Part shown: one piece after another, positions 17,209 to 26,333 of the stretch
Position numbering within the stretch: the stretch's first letter is position 1
Layout of the letters: each line of letters opens with the position of its first letter
Assembly (NCBI GenBank): GCA_024639145.1
Contig: JAHEIZ010000011.1
Span: forward strand, 1 to 58,452
Source: Actinomycetes bacterium
Lineage (GTDB): Bacteria > Actinomycetota > Actinomycetes > S36-B12
Direction of reading: 5' to 3'
Length of the DNA: 58,452 bases
Translations under genes and position numbers: made by a program
Notes under the pieces: generated by a model
Database searches by the model: none
Seen by the model: only the letters and a program-made list of their open reading frames with translations
What the model was told of the DNA's origin: nothing

Positions 17209-17265
17209 GTGCGAATTCGTGAAGGGGAAAGCCCGCTTGCGTCGGCCTTCGTCGTACTGAGTGAG

Positions 17266-19821
17266 TCACTCGGTCGGAGCGAGTGTGACCGCCACGTCGA
17301 TCTGCGCACCTTCGGCGAGCGAGAGCTCGGCAATTCGACCCACGGCCTTGATATCGCCTTCGACGAGTGCGAGGCGTGCGGCAGATGCAGCAGGTGCGGT
17401 GATGACTGCCGAGGTCACCTCGGCCTTCATTGAGGCACCGGCCTCGCTCTTGGCCTTGCGCACCTGAGTGAGCACGGCTGCGAGATCGGTGATGAGGTCA
17501 GCGTCAGCACCATCGAAGGTCAGCCCCTCAGTGGTCGGCCAAGACGAGCGGTGCACTGAGCCCTCCTGCCACCACGACCACACCTCTTCGGTGACGAAGG
17601 GCAGGAACGGCGCGAACAGCGCGAGCTGAGTCTTGAGCGCTGCAGCAAGAGTTGCCTTGGCCGATGCGGCCTTCTCCTCACCCTGCTGGCCGTAGGCGCG
17701 CTCCTTCACCAGTTCGACGTAGTCGTCGGTGAAGTTCCAGAAGAAGGTCTCGGCAAGCTCGAGAGCCTTCGCGTAGTTGAAGTCCTCGAAGGCGCGCGTG
17801 GCCTGCTCGACTGTCGTCGCCAGGCGGGCCAGCAGTGCCTTGTCGACGGCCTCGGTGATCGCTGCCGGGTTCTCGTGAGCATCGAAGCCGAGCACGAACT
17901 TGCTCGCGTTGAGGATCTTGATCGCTAGCCGGCGACCGATCTTCATCTGGCCGACATCGAATGCGGTATCGGTGCCCGGGCGGCCGGAGGCAGCCCAATA
18001 ACGCACGGCGTCAGAGCTGTACTCATCGAGCAGTGCCATCGGCGTGACGACATTGCCCTTCGACTTGCTCATCTTCTTGCGGTCGGGATCGAGAATCCAG
18101 CCGGAGATTGCCGCGTGCTGCCACGGCAGGCGATCCTCCTCCAGATCTGCGCGTACGACGGTCGAGAACAGCCAGGTGCGAATGATCTCGTGGGCCTGTG
18201 GGCGGACGTCCATCGGGAACACGCGGGAGAAGAGATCGGGATCTCGCTCCCAGCCGCCGGCGATCTGCGGGGTGAGCGAGCTGGTGGCCCAGGTGTCCAT
18301 GACATCCGGGTCGCCCATGAATCCACCGGGCACGCCGCGCTGCGCCTCGGTGAAGCCCTCGGGGGCATCACTCGATGGATCGATCGGCAGTGATGCCTCC
18401 GACGGAACCAGGATCTGGTCGTACATCGGGTTACCAGCCTCGTCGAGGCGGTACCAGACCGGGATCGGAACACCGAAGAAGCGCTGGCGCGAGACGAGCC
18501 AGTCACCGTTGAGGCCCTCGACCCAGTTCTCGTAGCGCACCTGCATGTGAGCGGGGTGCCAGGTGATCTGGCGACCGCGCTCGAGCAGCTCATCGCGCAA
18601 CTGCGGGTTTCGGCCGCCGTTGGTGAGGTACCACTGGCGCGTGGTGACAATCTCGAGCGGCTTGTCGCCCTTCTCGAAGAACTTCACCGGGTGGGTGATC
18701 GGCTTGGGCTCGCCGACCATGGCGCCGCTGGTCGTCAGGATCTCGACCATGCGCTCCTTGGCAGTGTGGCTGGTCGCGCCCTTGATGGTCTCGTAGTTCG
18801 TGATGCCCTCGGGTGTGACGATCCACTCGGGCACGTCGGGGAGGATGCGGCCGTCCCAGCCGATGATCGGGCGGGTAGGCAACTGGAGCTCGCGCCACCA
18901 GGTGACGTCGGTGAGATCGCCGAACGTGCAGATCATCGCGATACCGGAGCCCTTCTCCGGGTCGGCAAGGGTGTGCGCGAGCACCGGGACCTCGACGCCG
19001 AAGGCGGGCGTGGTGACCGTGGTGCCGAACAGCGGCTGGTAGCGCTCGTCATCGGGATGGGCGACGAGAGCCACGCACGCGGCGAGCAGCTCGGGGCGCG
19101 TGGTCTCGATGAAGATGACATTGGATGCGTCGGCGGTCGTCGGGAATCCGATGCGGTGGTACGCACCGGGGCGCTCACGGTCTTCTAGCTCTGCCTGAGC
19201 AACAGCGGTCTTGAAGGTGACGTCCCACAGGGTCGGTGCCTCGGACTGGTACGCCTCGCCGCGCGCGAGGTTACGCAGGAAAGCCAGCTGGCTCACGCGC
19301 TGCGCATTGGCATCAATGGTCTGGTATGTCTGCGACCAGTCGATCGACAGGCCCATCCGGCGCCACAGTTCCTCGAAGACGACCTCGTCTTCGACCGTGA
19401 GCTTCTCGCACAGCTCGACGAAGTTCTTGCGCGAGACCGGGATCTGATGCTTGGCGTCAGGCTCGGCCGGCGGAGTGAAAGCAGGGTCATACGGCAGGCT
19501 CGGATCGCAGCGCACGCCGAAGAAGTTCTGCACGCGACGCTCGGTCGGCAGGCCGTTGTCGTCCCAGCCCATCGGGTAGAACACCTCGAAGCCGCGCATG
19601 CGCTTGTAGCGAGCCATGCAGTCGGTGTGGGTGTACGAGAACACATGGCCCACGTGCAGGGAGCCACTGACGGTCGGCGGCGGGGTGTCGATCGAGAACA
19701 CCTGCTCACGGGTCTTGCTGCGGTCGAAGCGGTAGGTGCCCTGCTCCTCCCAGGCGGCAGCCCAGGTGGCCTCCACGCCATCGAGGGTCGGCTTCTCGGG
19801 CAGTCGCGCACTCGTACTCAT
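17266..19821 (-). CDS. valS: Valyl-tRNA synthetase
   Basis: Class I aminoacyl-tRNA synthetase charging tRNA-Val. The HIGH-equivalent is SGSLHVGH, and [11 protein letters not shown] is the KMSKS loop. The editing CP1 domain and the anticodon-binding domain are present. The [14 protein letters not shown] form and 851-residue length match the archaeal/rickettsial-like ValRS subgroup, unlike the PPPNVTGSLHLGH form usual in M. tuberculosis. ATG 19821 is chosen over the in-frame ATG at 19893: TAGGAT lies 7 bases before 19821, and the upstream codons would overlap the divergent fetB promoter. Confidence 0.95.
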   Translation of the reverse strand: MSTSARLPEKPTLDGVEATWAAAWEEQGTYRFDRSKTREQVFSIDTPPPTVSGSLHVGHVFSYTHTDCMARYKRMRGFEVFYPMGWDDNGLPTERRVQNFFGVRCDPSLPYDPAFTPPAEPDAKHQIPVSRKNFVELCEKLTVEDEVVFEELWRRMGLSIDWSQTYQTIDANAQRVSQLAFLRNLARGEAYQSEAPTLWDVTFKTAVAQAELEDRERPGAYHRIGFPTTADASNVIFIETTRPELLAACVALVAHPDDERYQPLFGTTVTTPAFGVEVPVLAHTLADPEKGSGIAMICTFGDLTDVTWWRELQLPTRPIIGWDGRILPDVPEWIVTPEGITNYETIKGATSHTAKERMVEILTTSGAMVGEPKPITHPVKFFEKGDKPLEIVTTRQWYLTNGGRNPQLRDELLERGRQITWHPAHMQVRYENWVEGLNGDWLVSRQRFFGVPIPVWYRLDEAGNPMYDQILVPSEASLPIDPSSDAPEGFTEAQRGVPGGFMGDPDVMDTWATSSLTPQIAGGWERDPDLFSRVFPMDVRPQAHEIIRTWLFSTVVRADLEEDRLPWQHAAISGWILDPDRKKMSKSKGNVVTPMALLDEYSSDAVRYWAASGRPGTDTAFDVGQMKIGRRLAIKILNASKFVLGFDAHENPAAITEAVDKALLARLATTVEQATRAFEDFNYAKALELAETFFWNFTDDYVELVKERAYGQQGEEKAASAKATLAAALKTQLALFAPFLPFVTEEVWSWWQEGSVHRSSWPTTEGLTFDGADADLITDLAAVLTQVRKAKSEAGASMKAEVTSAVITAPAASAARLALVEGDIKAVGRIAELSLAEGAQIDVAVTLAPTE

Positions 19822-19828
19822 GGGGGAA

Positions 19829-19890
19829 ATCCTATTGAGAGGAGCGGAAGGTGCCTGAGGCGGCGGCAGCCGCCGAGCGCTCCCTAGTAT
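19829..19890. promoter_or_regulatory. Divergent leaderless promoters for valS and the FetB-like permease
   Basis: Minus strand: TAGGAT (19834-19829), 7 bases before ATG 19821. Plus strand: TAGTAT (19885-19890), 6 bases before GTG 19897. Confidence 0.6.
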
Positions 19891-19896
19891 CAAGAT

Positions 19897-20658
19897 GTGG
19901 ATGCGGGGCAGATCGAGCAGATCATCCGCACCGGCATTGCCCTGATCCTCCTGACCGGGGCAACTCTCCTCGTATTTCGGCTGGGGGCCTTAAGGCTCAA
20001 GGGTGAGCTGCTGATCTCCGCACTTCGTGCGCTCATCCAGCTCGCTCTCGTCGCGGTCATCATTGCCTGGATCTTCCGGCATCCCGAAGGTGCTCTCGTC
20101 TACCTGGCGGTAATGCTGGTCGTGGCGGCATGGACCTCGACCCGTCGAATTGGCGGGGATCGACGTGATTACCTGGTCGTGCTTCTCGCCATCGCCCTCG
20201 GTGCAGGTGCCACGATCTCGATCGTTCTCCTCTCGGGCGCCCTTCCGCGCACGGCTCAGAGCATGCTGCCTTTCTCGGCGCAAATGATTGGTGGCGCGAT
20301 GACGGCCGCCTCGCTCGCGGGTCTTCGCCTGCGCGATGACATTCGATCGAACTGGAATGAGTTCGAGGGCTACCTAGCACTAGGAGCCACCACCCACCGC
20401 GCAGGCCGTGAATTCGCCAATCGCGCGACCCAGCGCTCACTCGTGCCCTCGCTCGATCAGACGAAGAGCGCGGGGCTCGTCACCTTGCCCGGTGCCTTCG
20501 TCGGGCTTCTGCTCGGTGGGGCGAGCCCGATGCTTGCCGCGCAGATTCAACTTCTCGTGCTCATGGGCCTGTTGCTGGCTCAGTCGCTGGTCGCATTGCT
20601 CGTGACTCGCTGGATAAGTCCTATTGATCGATTGCCGCAGTTCATCGTCACGAAGTGA
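19897..20658 (+). CDS. UPF0014 / FetB-type ABC transporter permease
   Basis: Polytopic membrane protein of 253 residues with about seven helices, belonging to the UPF0014 family that includes E. coli FetB, the permease of an iron exporter. The family signature is the cytoplasmic stretch [20 protein letters not shown] and the following [10 protein letters not shown]. coli pairs FetB with the ATPase FetA; no ATPase gene lies nearby here, so the partner is elsewhere or absent. The start is GTG 19897, leaderless. Substrate assignment to iron is by homology. Confidence 0.8.
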   Translation: MDAGQIEQIIRTGIALILLTGATLLVFRLGALRLKGELLISALRALIQLALVAVIIAWIFRHPEGALVYLAVMLVVAAWTSTRRIGGDRRDYLVVLLAIALGAGATISIVLLSGALPRTAQSMLPFSAQMIGGAMTAASLAGLRLRDDIRSNWNEFEGYLALGATTHRAGREFANRATQRSLVPSLDQTKSAGLVTLPGAFVGLLLGGASPMLAAQIQLLVLMGLLLAQSLVALLVTRWISPIDRLPQFIVTK

Positions 20659-20670
20659 TGGAATGATCCG

Positions 20671-22179
20671 GTGATCACCGACTCCGCCACTGTCGTCATC
20701 ATCGGAAGCGGAATGGGCGGAGGCACCCTCGCTTGGGGTCTCGCCCATCGGGGCATCGACGTGCTGGTGATTGAGCGTGGTGACTTCCTTCCTCGCGAGC
20801 CCGAGAACTGGTCGCCGCAGGCCGTCTTCGTTGAGAAGCGCTACAAGCCGACAGAGACCTGGGTGAACGACGCCGACGACAGCGAGTTCGGCCCGGGGGT
20901 CCACTACGTAGTCGGTGGCAACACCAAGGTTTATGGCTCGAGCCTTCCGCGCTTCCGTGAGCGCGACTTCGAGGAGACGATCTACCCGAACGGCATCTCG
21001 CCGGCCTGGCCCTTCCGTTACGCGGATATCGAGCCGTACTACTCACAGGTCGAGGCACTGTTCAAGGTGCACGGCACGACGGGCGAGGATCCCACCGAGC
21101 CGTGGCGTAGCCAGCCCTACCCGTACCCCGCGCTGGCCCAGGAGGCCTACATTGAGGAGACGATGATGCGACTGCAGGCCCAGGGCCTGCATCCGTCACC
21201 GACCGCGATCGGTGTCGACTTGCAGCCTGGTGGCTCGTGCATCCGTTGTAGCACCTGCGATGGCTTCCCCTGCCGACTCGGCGCGAAGTCCGATGCCGAG
21301 ACCTGCGCGCTTGGTCCGGCGCTGATGACCGGTCACGTGCGCCTGCTCACCGGCGTGCGCGTCACCGAGCTCGAGACTGATGGCACCGACCGCGTTGTCC
21401 GCGCGGTGGGGGAGAAGGACGGCGAGCGCGTCGAGATAACCGGCAATGCCTTCGTCGTCTCGGCAGGCGCCGCGAACTCGGCGGCCCTGCTCCTGCGCAG
21501 TCGCAGTGAGCGCTTCCCCGACGGTCTGGCCAATGGCACCGGGCTCGTCGGCCGAAACTTCATGATGCATAACAACACTCACATCGCCGCGATCGATCCG
21601 CGCCGCAAGAACGATGTCGTGTTCCAGAAGACCTTTGCCATGAACGACTTCTATGACGACCTGGGTGACGGCTTCCCCGGCGGCACGATCCAGATGATCG
21701 GCAAGGTACAAGCGTCAATGATGAAGACCCATGCCACCCATGCGCCGCTAATCATGCTCAAGCGAATGGCCGAGCGCAGCCTGGAATTCCTCGTGATGAC
21801 GGAAGACACCCCTGCGCCGCACAACCGCATCACAGTCGGCAGTGACGGGCGCATTCGCGTCGCCTGGAATCGCACCAACTATGACCGTCACGAACTGCTA
21901 CTGGACAAGGCCACCAAGGCCTTCCGCAAGGCCGGCTATGTCGGGCTCTTCCAGCAGCGCTTCACCATCGACATGAATAGCCACATGTGTGGCACCGTGG
22001 TGGCAGGTACTGATTCGGCTACCAGCGTGCTTGACCCCTGGTGCCGTGCGCACGACGTGCGAAACCTGCTCGTGGTCGACTCGGCCTTCTTCCCGTCGTC
22101 AGCAGCCCAGAATCCGGCCCTGACCATCGGGGCCCAGGCGTTGAGGGTGGCGGCCGAGACCGACTGGGCGTCGATCTAG
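20671..22179 (+). CDS. GMC-family FAD-dependent oxidoreductase
   Basis: Flavoprotein of 502 residues oxidising an alcohol group on an unknown substrate. The N-terminal Rossmann FAD motif is VIIGSGMGGGTLAWGLAHRG. The substrate-domain end holds LLVVDSAFFPSSAAQNPALTIGAQALR, the GMC C-terminal signature. A Cys-rich stretch (CIRCSTCDGFPC, near residue 190) is found in a GMC subgroup resembling cholesterol oxidase/glucose dehydrogenase relatives. GTG 20671 follows the FetB stop by 12 bases; TGGAAT six bases before it is a weak leaderless -10. A terminator follows. Confidence 0.85.
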   Translation: MITDSATVVIIGSGMGGGTLAWGLAHRGIDVLVIERGDFLPREPENWSPQAVFVEKRYKPTETWVNDADDSEFGPGVHYVVGGNTKVYGSSLPRFRERDFEETIYPNGISPAWPFRYADIEPYYSQVEALFKVHGTTGEDPTEPWRSQPYPYPALAQEAYIEETMMRLQAQGLHPSPTAIGVDLQPGGSCIRCSTCDGFPCRLGAKSDAETCALGPALMTGHVRLLTGVRVTELETDGTDRVVRAVGEKDGERVEITGNAFVVSAGAANSAALLLRSRSERFPDGLANGTGLVGRNFMMHNNTHIAAIDPRRKNDVVFQKTFAMNDFYDDLGDGFPGGTIQMIGKVQASMMKTHATHAPLIMLKRMAERSLEFLVMTEDTPAPHNRITVGSDGRIRVAWNRTNYDRHELLLDKATKAFRKAGYVGLFQQRFTIDMNSHMCGTVVAGTDSATSVLDPWCRAHDVRNLLVVDSAFFPSSAAQNPALTIGAQALRVAAETDWASI

Positions 22180-22206
22180 CCCGCTCGGCACTCTCCGAGA
22201 ACACAC

Positions 22207-22235
22207 AAGGCCCCCTCCACGAGTGAGGGGGCCTT
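22207..22235. terminator. Hairpin terminator after the GMC oxidoreductase gene
   Basis: An 11-bp perfect stem AAGGCCCCCTC / GAGGGGGCCTT with a seven-base loop. It is also placed to end the small minus-strand gene at 22276-22443. Confidence 0.75.
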
Positions 22236-22275
22236 GCTTATGTGGATTCGTGCGGCGACTGCCGCGGGGAACCGG

Positions 22276-22443
22276 TTAGAGGCTGCGGGCGAAGATCGCG
22301 TCGATCTCTGCCAGATCAGCGGGGGACACCGCGAGTGTGCGCTGTCGATCCCATTCCCGGTGAATCTGCCGACGGCGAGCACCTTCAGAATCGAGGGGCT
22401 GGCGGTCGAACATTGATGAGAACACCTTGGCCAACGTGGTCAT
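22276..22443 (-). CDS. Small protein of 55 residues, function unknown
   Basis: An open frame too short for usual cut-offs. It starts at ATG 22443 with AGGAG nine bases upstream and ends with TAA. The product is charged and probably helical: MTTLAKVFSSMFDRQ, then a basic run GARRRQIHREWDRQR, then SPADLAEIDAIFARSL. This layout resembles short conserved actinobacterial proteins that carry an acidic SPADLAEIDAIF-type ending. It has no membrane segment and no Cys. Support is the ribosome binding site, a terminator directly downstream and operator-like palindromes upstream. Confidence 0.65.
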   Translation of the reverse strand: MTTLAKVFSSMFDRQPLDSEGARRRQIHREWDRQRTLAVSPADLAEIDAIFARSL

Positions 22444-22533
22444 GGAGGATCACTCCTAATCGTTGCTTCATGGATGGATATTCAGTTGTGCTTCGAGGGG
22501 GTCTCCCTCTCCACATAACAATTGTGCATCATT

Positions 22534-22559
22534 TTGCGAGTTAACGCAAGATCTTGCGT
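22534..22559. promoter_or_regulatory. Overlapping palindromic operators with TTGCG half-sites
   Basis: TTGCG-N6-CGCAA (22534-22549) shares its right half with the perfect 16-bp palindrome ACGCAAGATCTTGCGT (22544-22559). A separate AACAATTGT palindrome lies about 15 bases to the left. The array lies between the divergent small gene and fbiC, so one repressor could control both. No known actinobacterial regulator site was recognised. Confidence 0.55.
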
Positions 22560-22566
22560 AGGCCTG

Positions 22567-22599
22567 TCGGGCAGATCACATGCCCGATGTCGAGCCCGA
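22567..22599 (+). other. Inverted repeat with two alternative partners upstream of fbiC
   Basis: TCGGGCA (22567-22573) pairs perfectly with TGCCCGA (22581-22587) across a seven-base loop. A second GCCCGA copy (22594-22599) offers a mutually exclusive partner. If transcribed, this could form two competing hairpins in the fbiC leader. Confidence 0.35.
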
Positions 22600-22668
22600 A
22601 ATCTGCTGAACATAGGGGTGTGCCACGATGACCGAGCACGCTTGAGGCCTCACGGGAAGGGAAGGCTC

Positions 22669-24960
22669 ATGTATCGGCACGTCACCTTCTCCCCGAAGGT
22701 CTTCATTCCTCTCACCATGCTCTGCCGCGACAAGTGCGGCTACTGCACCTTTGCCCAGGCCCCGGCCCACCTGCCGGCTCCCTTCCTCTCACCTGAGGAG
22801 ATCCTCGAGATCGCCCGGGCCGGCGCCGCCGCCGGCTGCCACGAGGCGCTGTTCACGCTCGGCGAGGCCCCTGAAGCCCGCTATGAGGTGGCCGCCCAGT
22901 GGCTGGCCGAGCGCGGCTATGCCTCCACGGTCGAGTACCTCGCAGCGATGTGCCAGCTGGTGCTCGACGAGACGGGCCTGCTGCCCCACGCCAACGCGGG
23001 CGCCCTGAGCAAGGACGACCTCGCGCTATTGCGCCGAGTCTCACCGAGTCAGGGAATGATGATCGAGTCACTGAACCCCGATCTCGTCGCTCACCGAGGT
23101 GCACCCGACAAGACGCCCGAGCGCCGCCTGGCCACCTTGCGCTGGGCCGGCGAACTCGCGATCCCGTTCACCACCGGCATCCTGATCGGCATCGGTGAGT
23201 CGAAGCAGGACCGCATCGATGCACTCGAGGCGATCGCGGCCTCGCACCGCGAGTTCGGGCATGTGCAGGAAGTCATCGTCCAGAACTTCATGCCCAAGCC
23301 GGGCACGCTGATGCGCAATGAGCCTGCGTGCTCGGTCGACGAGCTTCTCGAGACGATTCGCCTCGCACGCGAGATCCTGCCCGCCGACATTCACCTGCAA
23401 GCGCCGCCGAATCTGGTCGACGATCCGGGGCTGCTCATCGATGCGGGGATCGACGACTTCGGGGGAGTCTCGCCGGTCACCCTCGATCACGTGAACCCCG
23501 AGCGCCCGTGGCCCGAGATCGAGACATTGCGCGCAATCGCTGAGTCACGCGGCAAGGCACTCGTGCCGCGCCTGACCATTCACCCTGAATTCGCCTCGAA
23601 CCCGCGAAAGTGGCTCGATGACAACGTGCGCTTCGCTGTACTCGACCGCTCCGATGCCGCATCCTTCGCTCGCGATGATGTCGGCGCGACCTTCCCGGAG
23701 AAGCACGAGGCCGCTGCGAATGTCGGCACTGGCGCTGAGGTCATTCAGGTGGGTCGTCGCTCGACCGCCTGGTACTCCGGCTCAGATCGCCTCCCGCCGA
23801 TCCTCATTCCGGCCCCCGCAAAGGCCGAGGGCGCCGTGCGCGAGGTGCTCGACGGCGTGCGTGCCGGGCAGGTACCCGATGTCGATCAGCTCGAGACTCT
23901 CTTCCGTGCGCGTGGAACCGAGGTTGCTGCCATCGCGCAGCTCGCCGATGAGCTGCGAAGTGCGGTGAACGGCGACGACGTCACCTTCGTGCGCAATCGC
24001 AACATCAATTACACGAATGTCTGCACTTTCAAGTGCGCCTTCTGCGGCTTCTCCAAGGGCCCGATGTCACTGAATCTTCGTGGCAAGCCCTACCTGCTCA
24101 CCAATGAAGAGATCGCCGATCGTGTGCGCGAGGCCGATGCCCTCGGCGCGACCGAGGTATGCCTACAGGGCGGTATCCATCCCGACTTTGACGGTGAGTA
24201 CTACCTCGATGTCTGCCGAGCAGTGAAGGCAGCCGTTCCCGACATTCACGTGCACGGCTTTACGGCCCTCGAGGTCACCGAGGGTGCGCGGCGCCTCCGC
24301 GAGCCGCTTCCCGAGTACCTCACTCGACTTCGCGAGGCAGGCCTGCGCTCACTTCCCGGCACTGCTGCCGAAATTCTCGACGACTCCATTCGCGAGATCA
24401 TCTGCCCCGACAAGATCACCACCAGCGAGTGGCTCGATGCTCACGAGATGGCGCACGGGGTGGGCCTGCGCTCCAACGTCACGATCATGTTCGGCAGCGT
24501 CGAGAATCCGCGGCACTGGGCCAAGCACATCGCGCGCACGCGCGAGCTGCAGGCGCGCACCGGTGGCTTCACCGAGTTCGTGCCGCTGCCCTTCGTGCAC
24601 ATGGCCTCGCCGATCTATCTCAAGCGCCGCGCCCGCCGCGGGCCCACCTGGCGCGAGGTTGTGCTCATGCATGCGGTGGGTCGCATCGGTTACCACGGGT
24701 CTATCGACAACATTCAGGCTTCGTGGGTCAAGCTCGGCGTGAATGGTGCGCAGCAGTTGCTTCAGGCTGGCGTCAATGACCTCGGTGGCACCCTCATGGA
24801 CGAGAACATCTCGCGCGCTGCTGGCGCGACCCACGGCCAGGGAATTACTGCAGAGGAATTCCGCGAGGTGGTCGAGCCCATCGGTCGCACGTTGCGCGAA
24901 CGCACCACTCTCTACGGAGTTCCCGCCGAGCGCATCGCCGCCGCAGCCGTTGCCCCGTGA
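22669..24960 (+). CDS. fbiC: FbiC, dual-domain FO synthase (coenzyme F420 biosynthesis)
   Basis: Makes 7,8-didemethyl-8-hydroxy-5-deazariboflavin (FO) from tyrosine and a flavin-pathway pyrimidine. Its 763 residues fuse the CofG-like and CofH-like radical SAM domains. The first Fe-S triad is Cys19, Cys23, Cys26 (CRDKCGYC) and the second is Cys452, Cys456, Cys459 (CTFKCAFC). ATG 22669 is preceded by GGGAAGGGAAGG; the frame is open upstream but has no family similarity there. No other F420 genes are nearby. The stop overlaps the P450 start by one base. Confidence 0.95.
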   Translation: MYRHVTFSPKVFIPLTMLCRDKCGYCTFAQAPAHLPAPFLSPEEILEIARAGAAAGCHEALFTLGEAPEARYEVAAQWLAERGYASTVEYLAAMCQLVLDETGLLPHANAGALSKDDLALLRRVSPSQGMMIESLNPDLVAHRGAPDKTPERRLATLRWAGELAIPFTTGILIGIGESKQDRIDALEAIAASHREFGHVQEVIVQNFMPKPGTLMRNEPACSVDELLETIRLAREILPADIHLQAPPNLVDDPGLLIDAGIDDFGGVSPVTLDHVNPERPWPEIETLRAIAESRGKALVPRLTIHPEFASNPRKWLDDNVRFAVLDRSDAASFARDDVGATFPEKHEAAANVGTGAEVIQVGRRSTAWYSGSDRLPPILIPAPAKAEGAVREVLDGVRAGQVPDVDQLETLFRARGTEVAAIAQLADELRSAVNGDDVTFVRNRNINYTNVCTFKCAFCGFSKGPMSLNLRGKPYLLTNEEIADRVREADALGATEVCLQGGIHPDFDGEYYLDVCRAVKAAVPDIHVHGFTALEVTEGARRLREPLPEYLTRLREAGLRSLPGTAAEILDDSIREIICPDKITTSEWLDAHEMAHGVGLRSNVTIMFGSVENPRHWAKHIARTRELQARTGGFTEFVPLPFVHMASPIYLKRRARRGPTWREVVLMHAVGRIGYHGSIDNIQASWVKLGVNGAQQLLQAGVNDLGGTLMDENISRAAGATHGQGITAEEFREVVEPIGRTLRERTTLYGVPAERIAAAAVAP

Positions 24961-26333
24961 TGCGTGCGATCCCGAATCGTCGCTATGTGACGACCGCATG
25001 CACGGCCCCCGGTCCGGTCGGACAGTCGATGCTCGGCTCCTTCGGGGCCATTCGCAGGAATCCATTGGCCTATCTCGACTCCGTCTGGCGCACCTACGGC
25101 GATGTGGTGCAGTTCCCGGTGCCCAAGCCGCCGAGCTATCTCGTCAATGATCCTGACGGCGTGCGCAGCGTGCTCGTGACCAATGCGCGCAACTACGGCA
25201 AGTCGACGATTCAGTACTCAGCGCTCTCACTCGTCACGGGGGAGGGCCTGCTCTCCGCTGACACGGCGGAATGGAAGCGCCAGCGCCCCATGGTGCAGCC
25301 GGCATTCCATCGCGAGACTCTGACCACGATCGTGTCGCACGTGGCCACGGCCGCCGAACGCATCATCGATGACTGGAATGCACTGCCCGAGGGTTCAGTC
25401 GTCGACATCGATGCGGCCATCATGAATGCGGCCCTTGAGGTCGTGGGGCACGCGCTCTTCGGATCCGATCTCTCCACCGATGCCGACGCGTTGACCACCG
25501 CGACCCTCGATGCCCTCGATGTCGTGATCGCCCGTGCCCGCGTGCCAATCACGCCCCCCGCCTGGGTGCCCACGCCGGGCAATCGCAAGCTCAGCAGCTC
25601 AGTCGCTGCCCTTGATCGCGCGGTTCATTCGATGCTCGACTCGCGCGGCGTGCGCGAGGTGCCTGCTGACATGCTCGACCTGCTCATCACCGCCCGTGAT
25701 GACGAAGGCCATGCGCTCACCGAGACCGAGATCCGCGATCAGGTGGTCACCTTCATCGTCGCAGGGCACGAGACAGTGGCCAGTGCCCTCACGTGGACCT
25801 TCGCCCTGCTCGCCGAGAACCCCGAGATCATGCGCACCTTGCAGGCAGAGGTCGATGCTGTGCTCGGTGGCAACGCCGCGCAATTCGCGGACTACCAGCG
25901 CCTGCCGTTCGCCCGTGCCGTAATCGACGAGACCCTGCGCCTGTTCCCGCCGGCCTGGCTGATCACGCGCAACTCACTAGGTGATGACGTGCTCGGTGGC
26001 TACGAGGTGCCTGAGGGCTCGCTGATCATCATGAGTCCGTGGCTGCTGCATCGTCACCCCGGCATCTGGGCCAATCCCGATCGCTTCGATCCGCAGCGAT
26101 TCATCGACGGTGACATCGATCGCTCGGCGTTCATTCCCTTCGGTGCCGGCCCGCGCCAGTGCATTGGGCGCGACTTCGCTTATGTCGAAGCCGTGCTGTT
26201 GCTCGCCTCACTCGTGGCGCAGTTTGATGTCGAATTCCCGGCAGGGGAGAACTGCCCGCCTGCCGTGCCTCTTGTCACGATGAGGCCGGCGAACGGCCTG
26301 CACCTTCGTGTGCGTGCGCGCTCAGGCGCGTAA
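24960..26333 (+). CDS. Cytochrome P450
   Basis: Heme-thiolate monooxygenase of 457 residues. The I-helix oxygen motif AGHET is at 268-272, the K-helix ETLR at 324-327, and the heme loop FGAGPRQCIG gives the axial ligand Cys401. It is soluble and lacks an N-terminal anchor, like other bacterial class I P450s that need ferredoxin and reductase; neither is encoded nearby. Its ATG shares the last base of the fbiC stop (TGATG), so it is translated from the fbiC mRNA. Substrate unknown. The last 12 bases overlap the convergent hisN gene. Confidence 0.93.
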   Translation: MRAIPNRRYVTTACTAPGPVGQSMLGSFGAIRRNPLAYLDSVWRTYGDVVQFPVPKPPSYLVNDPDGVRSVLVTNARNYGKSTIQYSALSLVTGEGLLSADTAEWKRQRPMVQPAFHRETLTTIVSHVATAAERIIDDWNALPEGSVVDIDAAIMNAALEVVGHALFGSDLSTDADALTTATLDALDVVIARARVPITPPAWVPTPGNRKLSSSVAALDRAVHSMLDSRGVREVPADMLDLLITARDDEGHALTETEIRDQVVTFIVAGHETVASALTWTFALLAENPEIMRTLQAEVDAVLGGNAAQFADYQRLPFARAVIDETLRLFPPAWLITRNSLGDDVLGGYEVPEGSLIIMSPWLLHRHPGIWANPDRFDPQRFIDGDIDRSAFIPFGAGPRQCIGRDFAYVEAVLLLASLVAQFDVEFPAGENCPPAVPLVTMRPANGLHLRVRARSGA

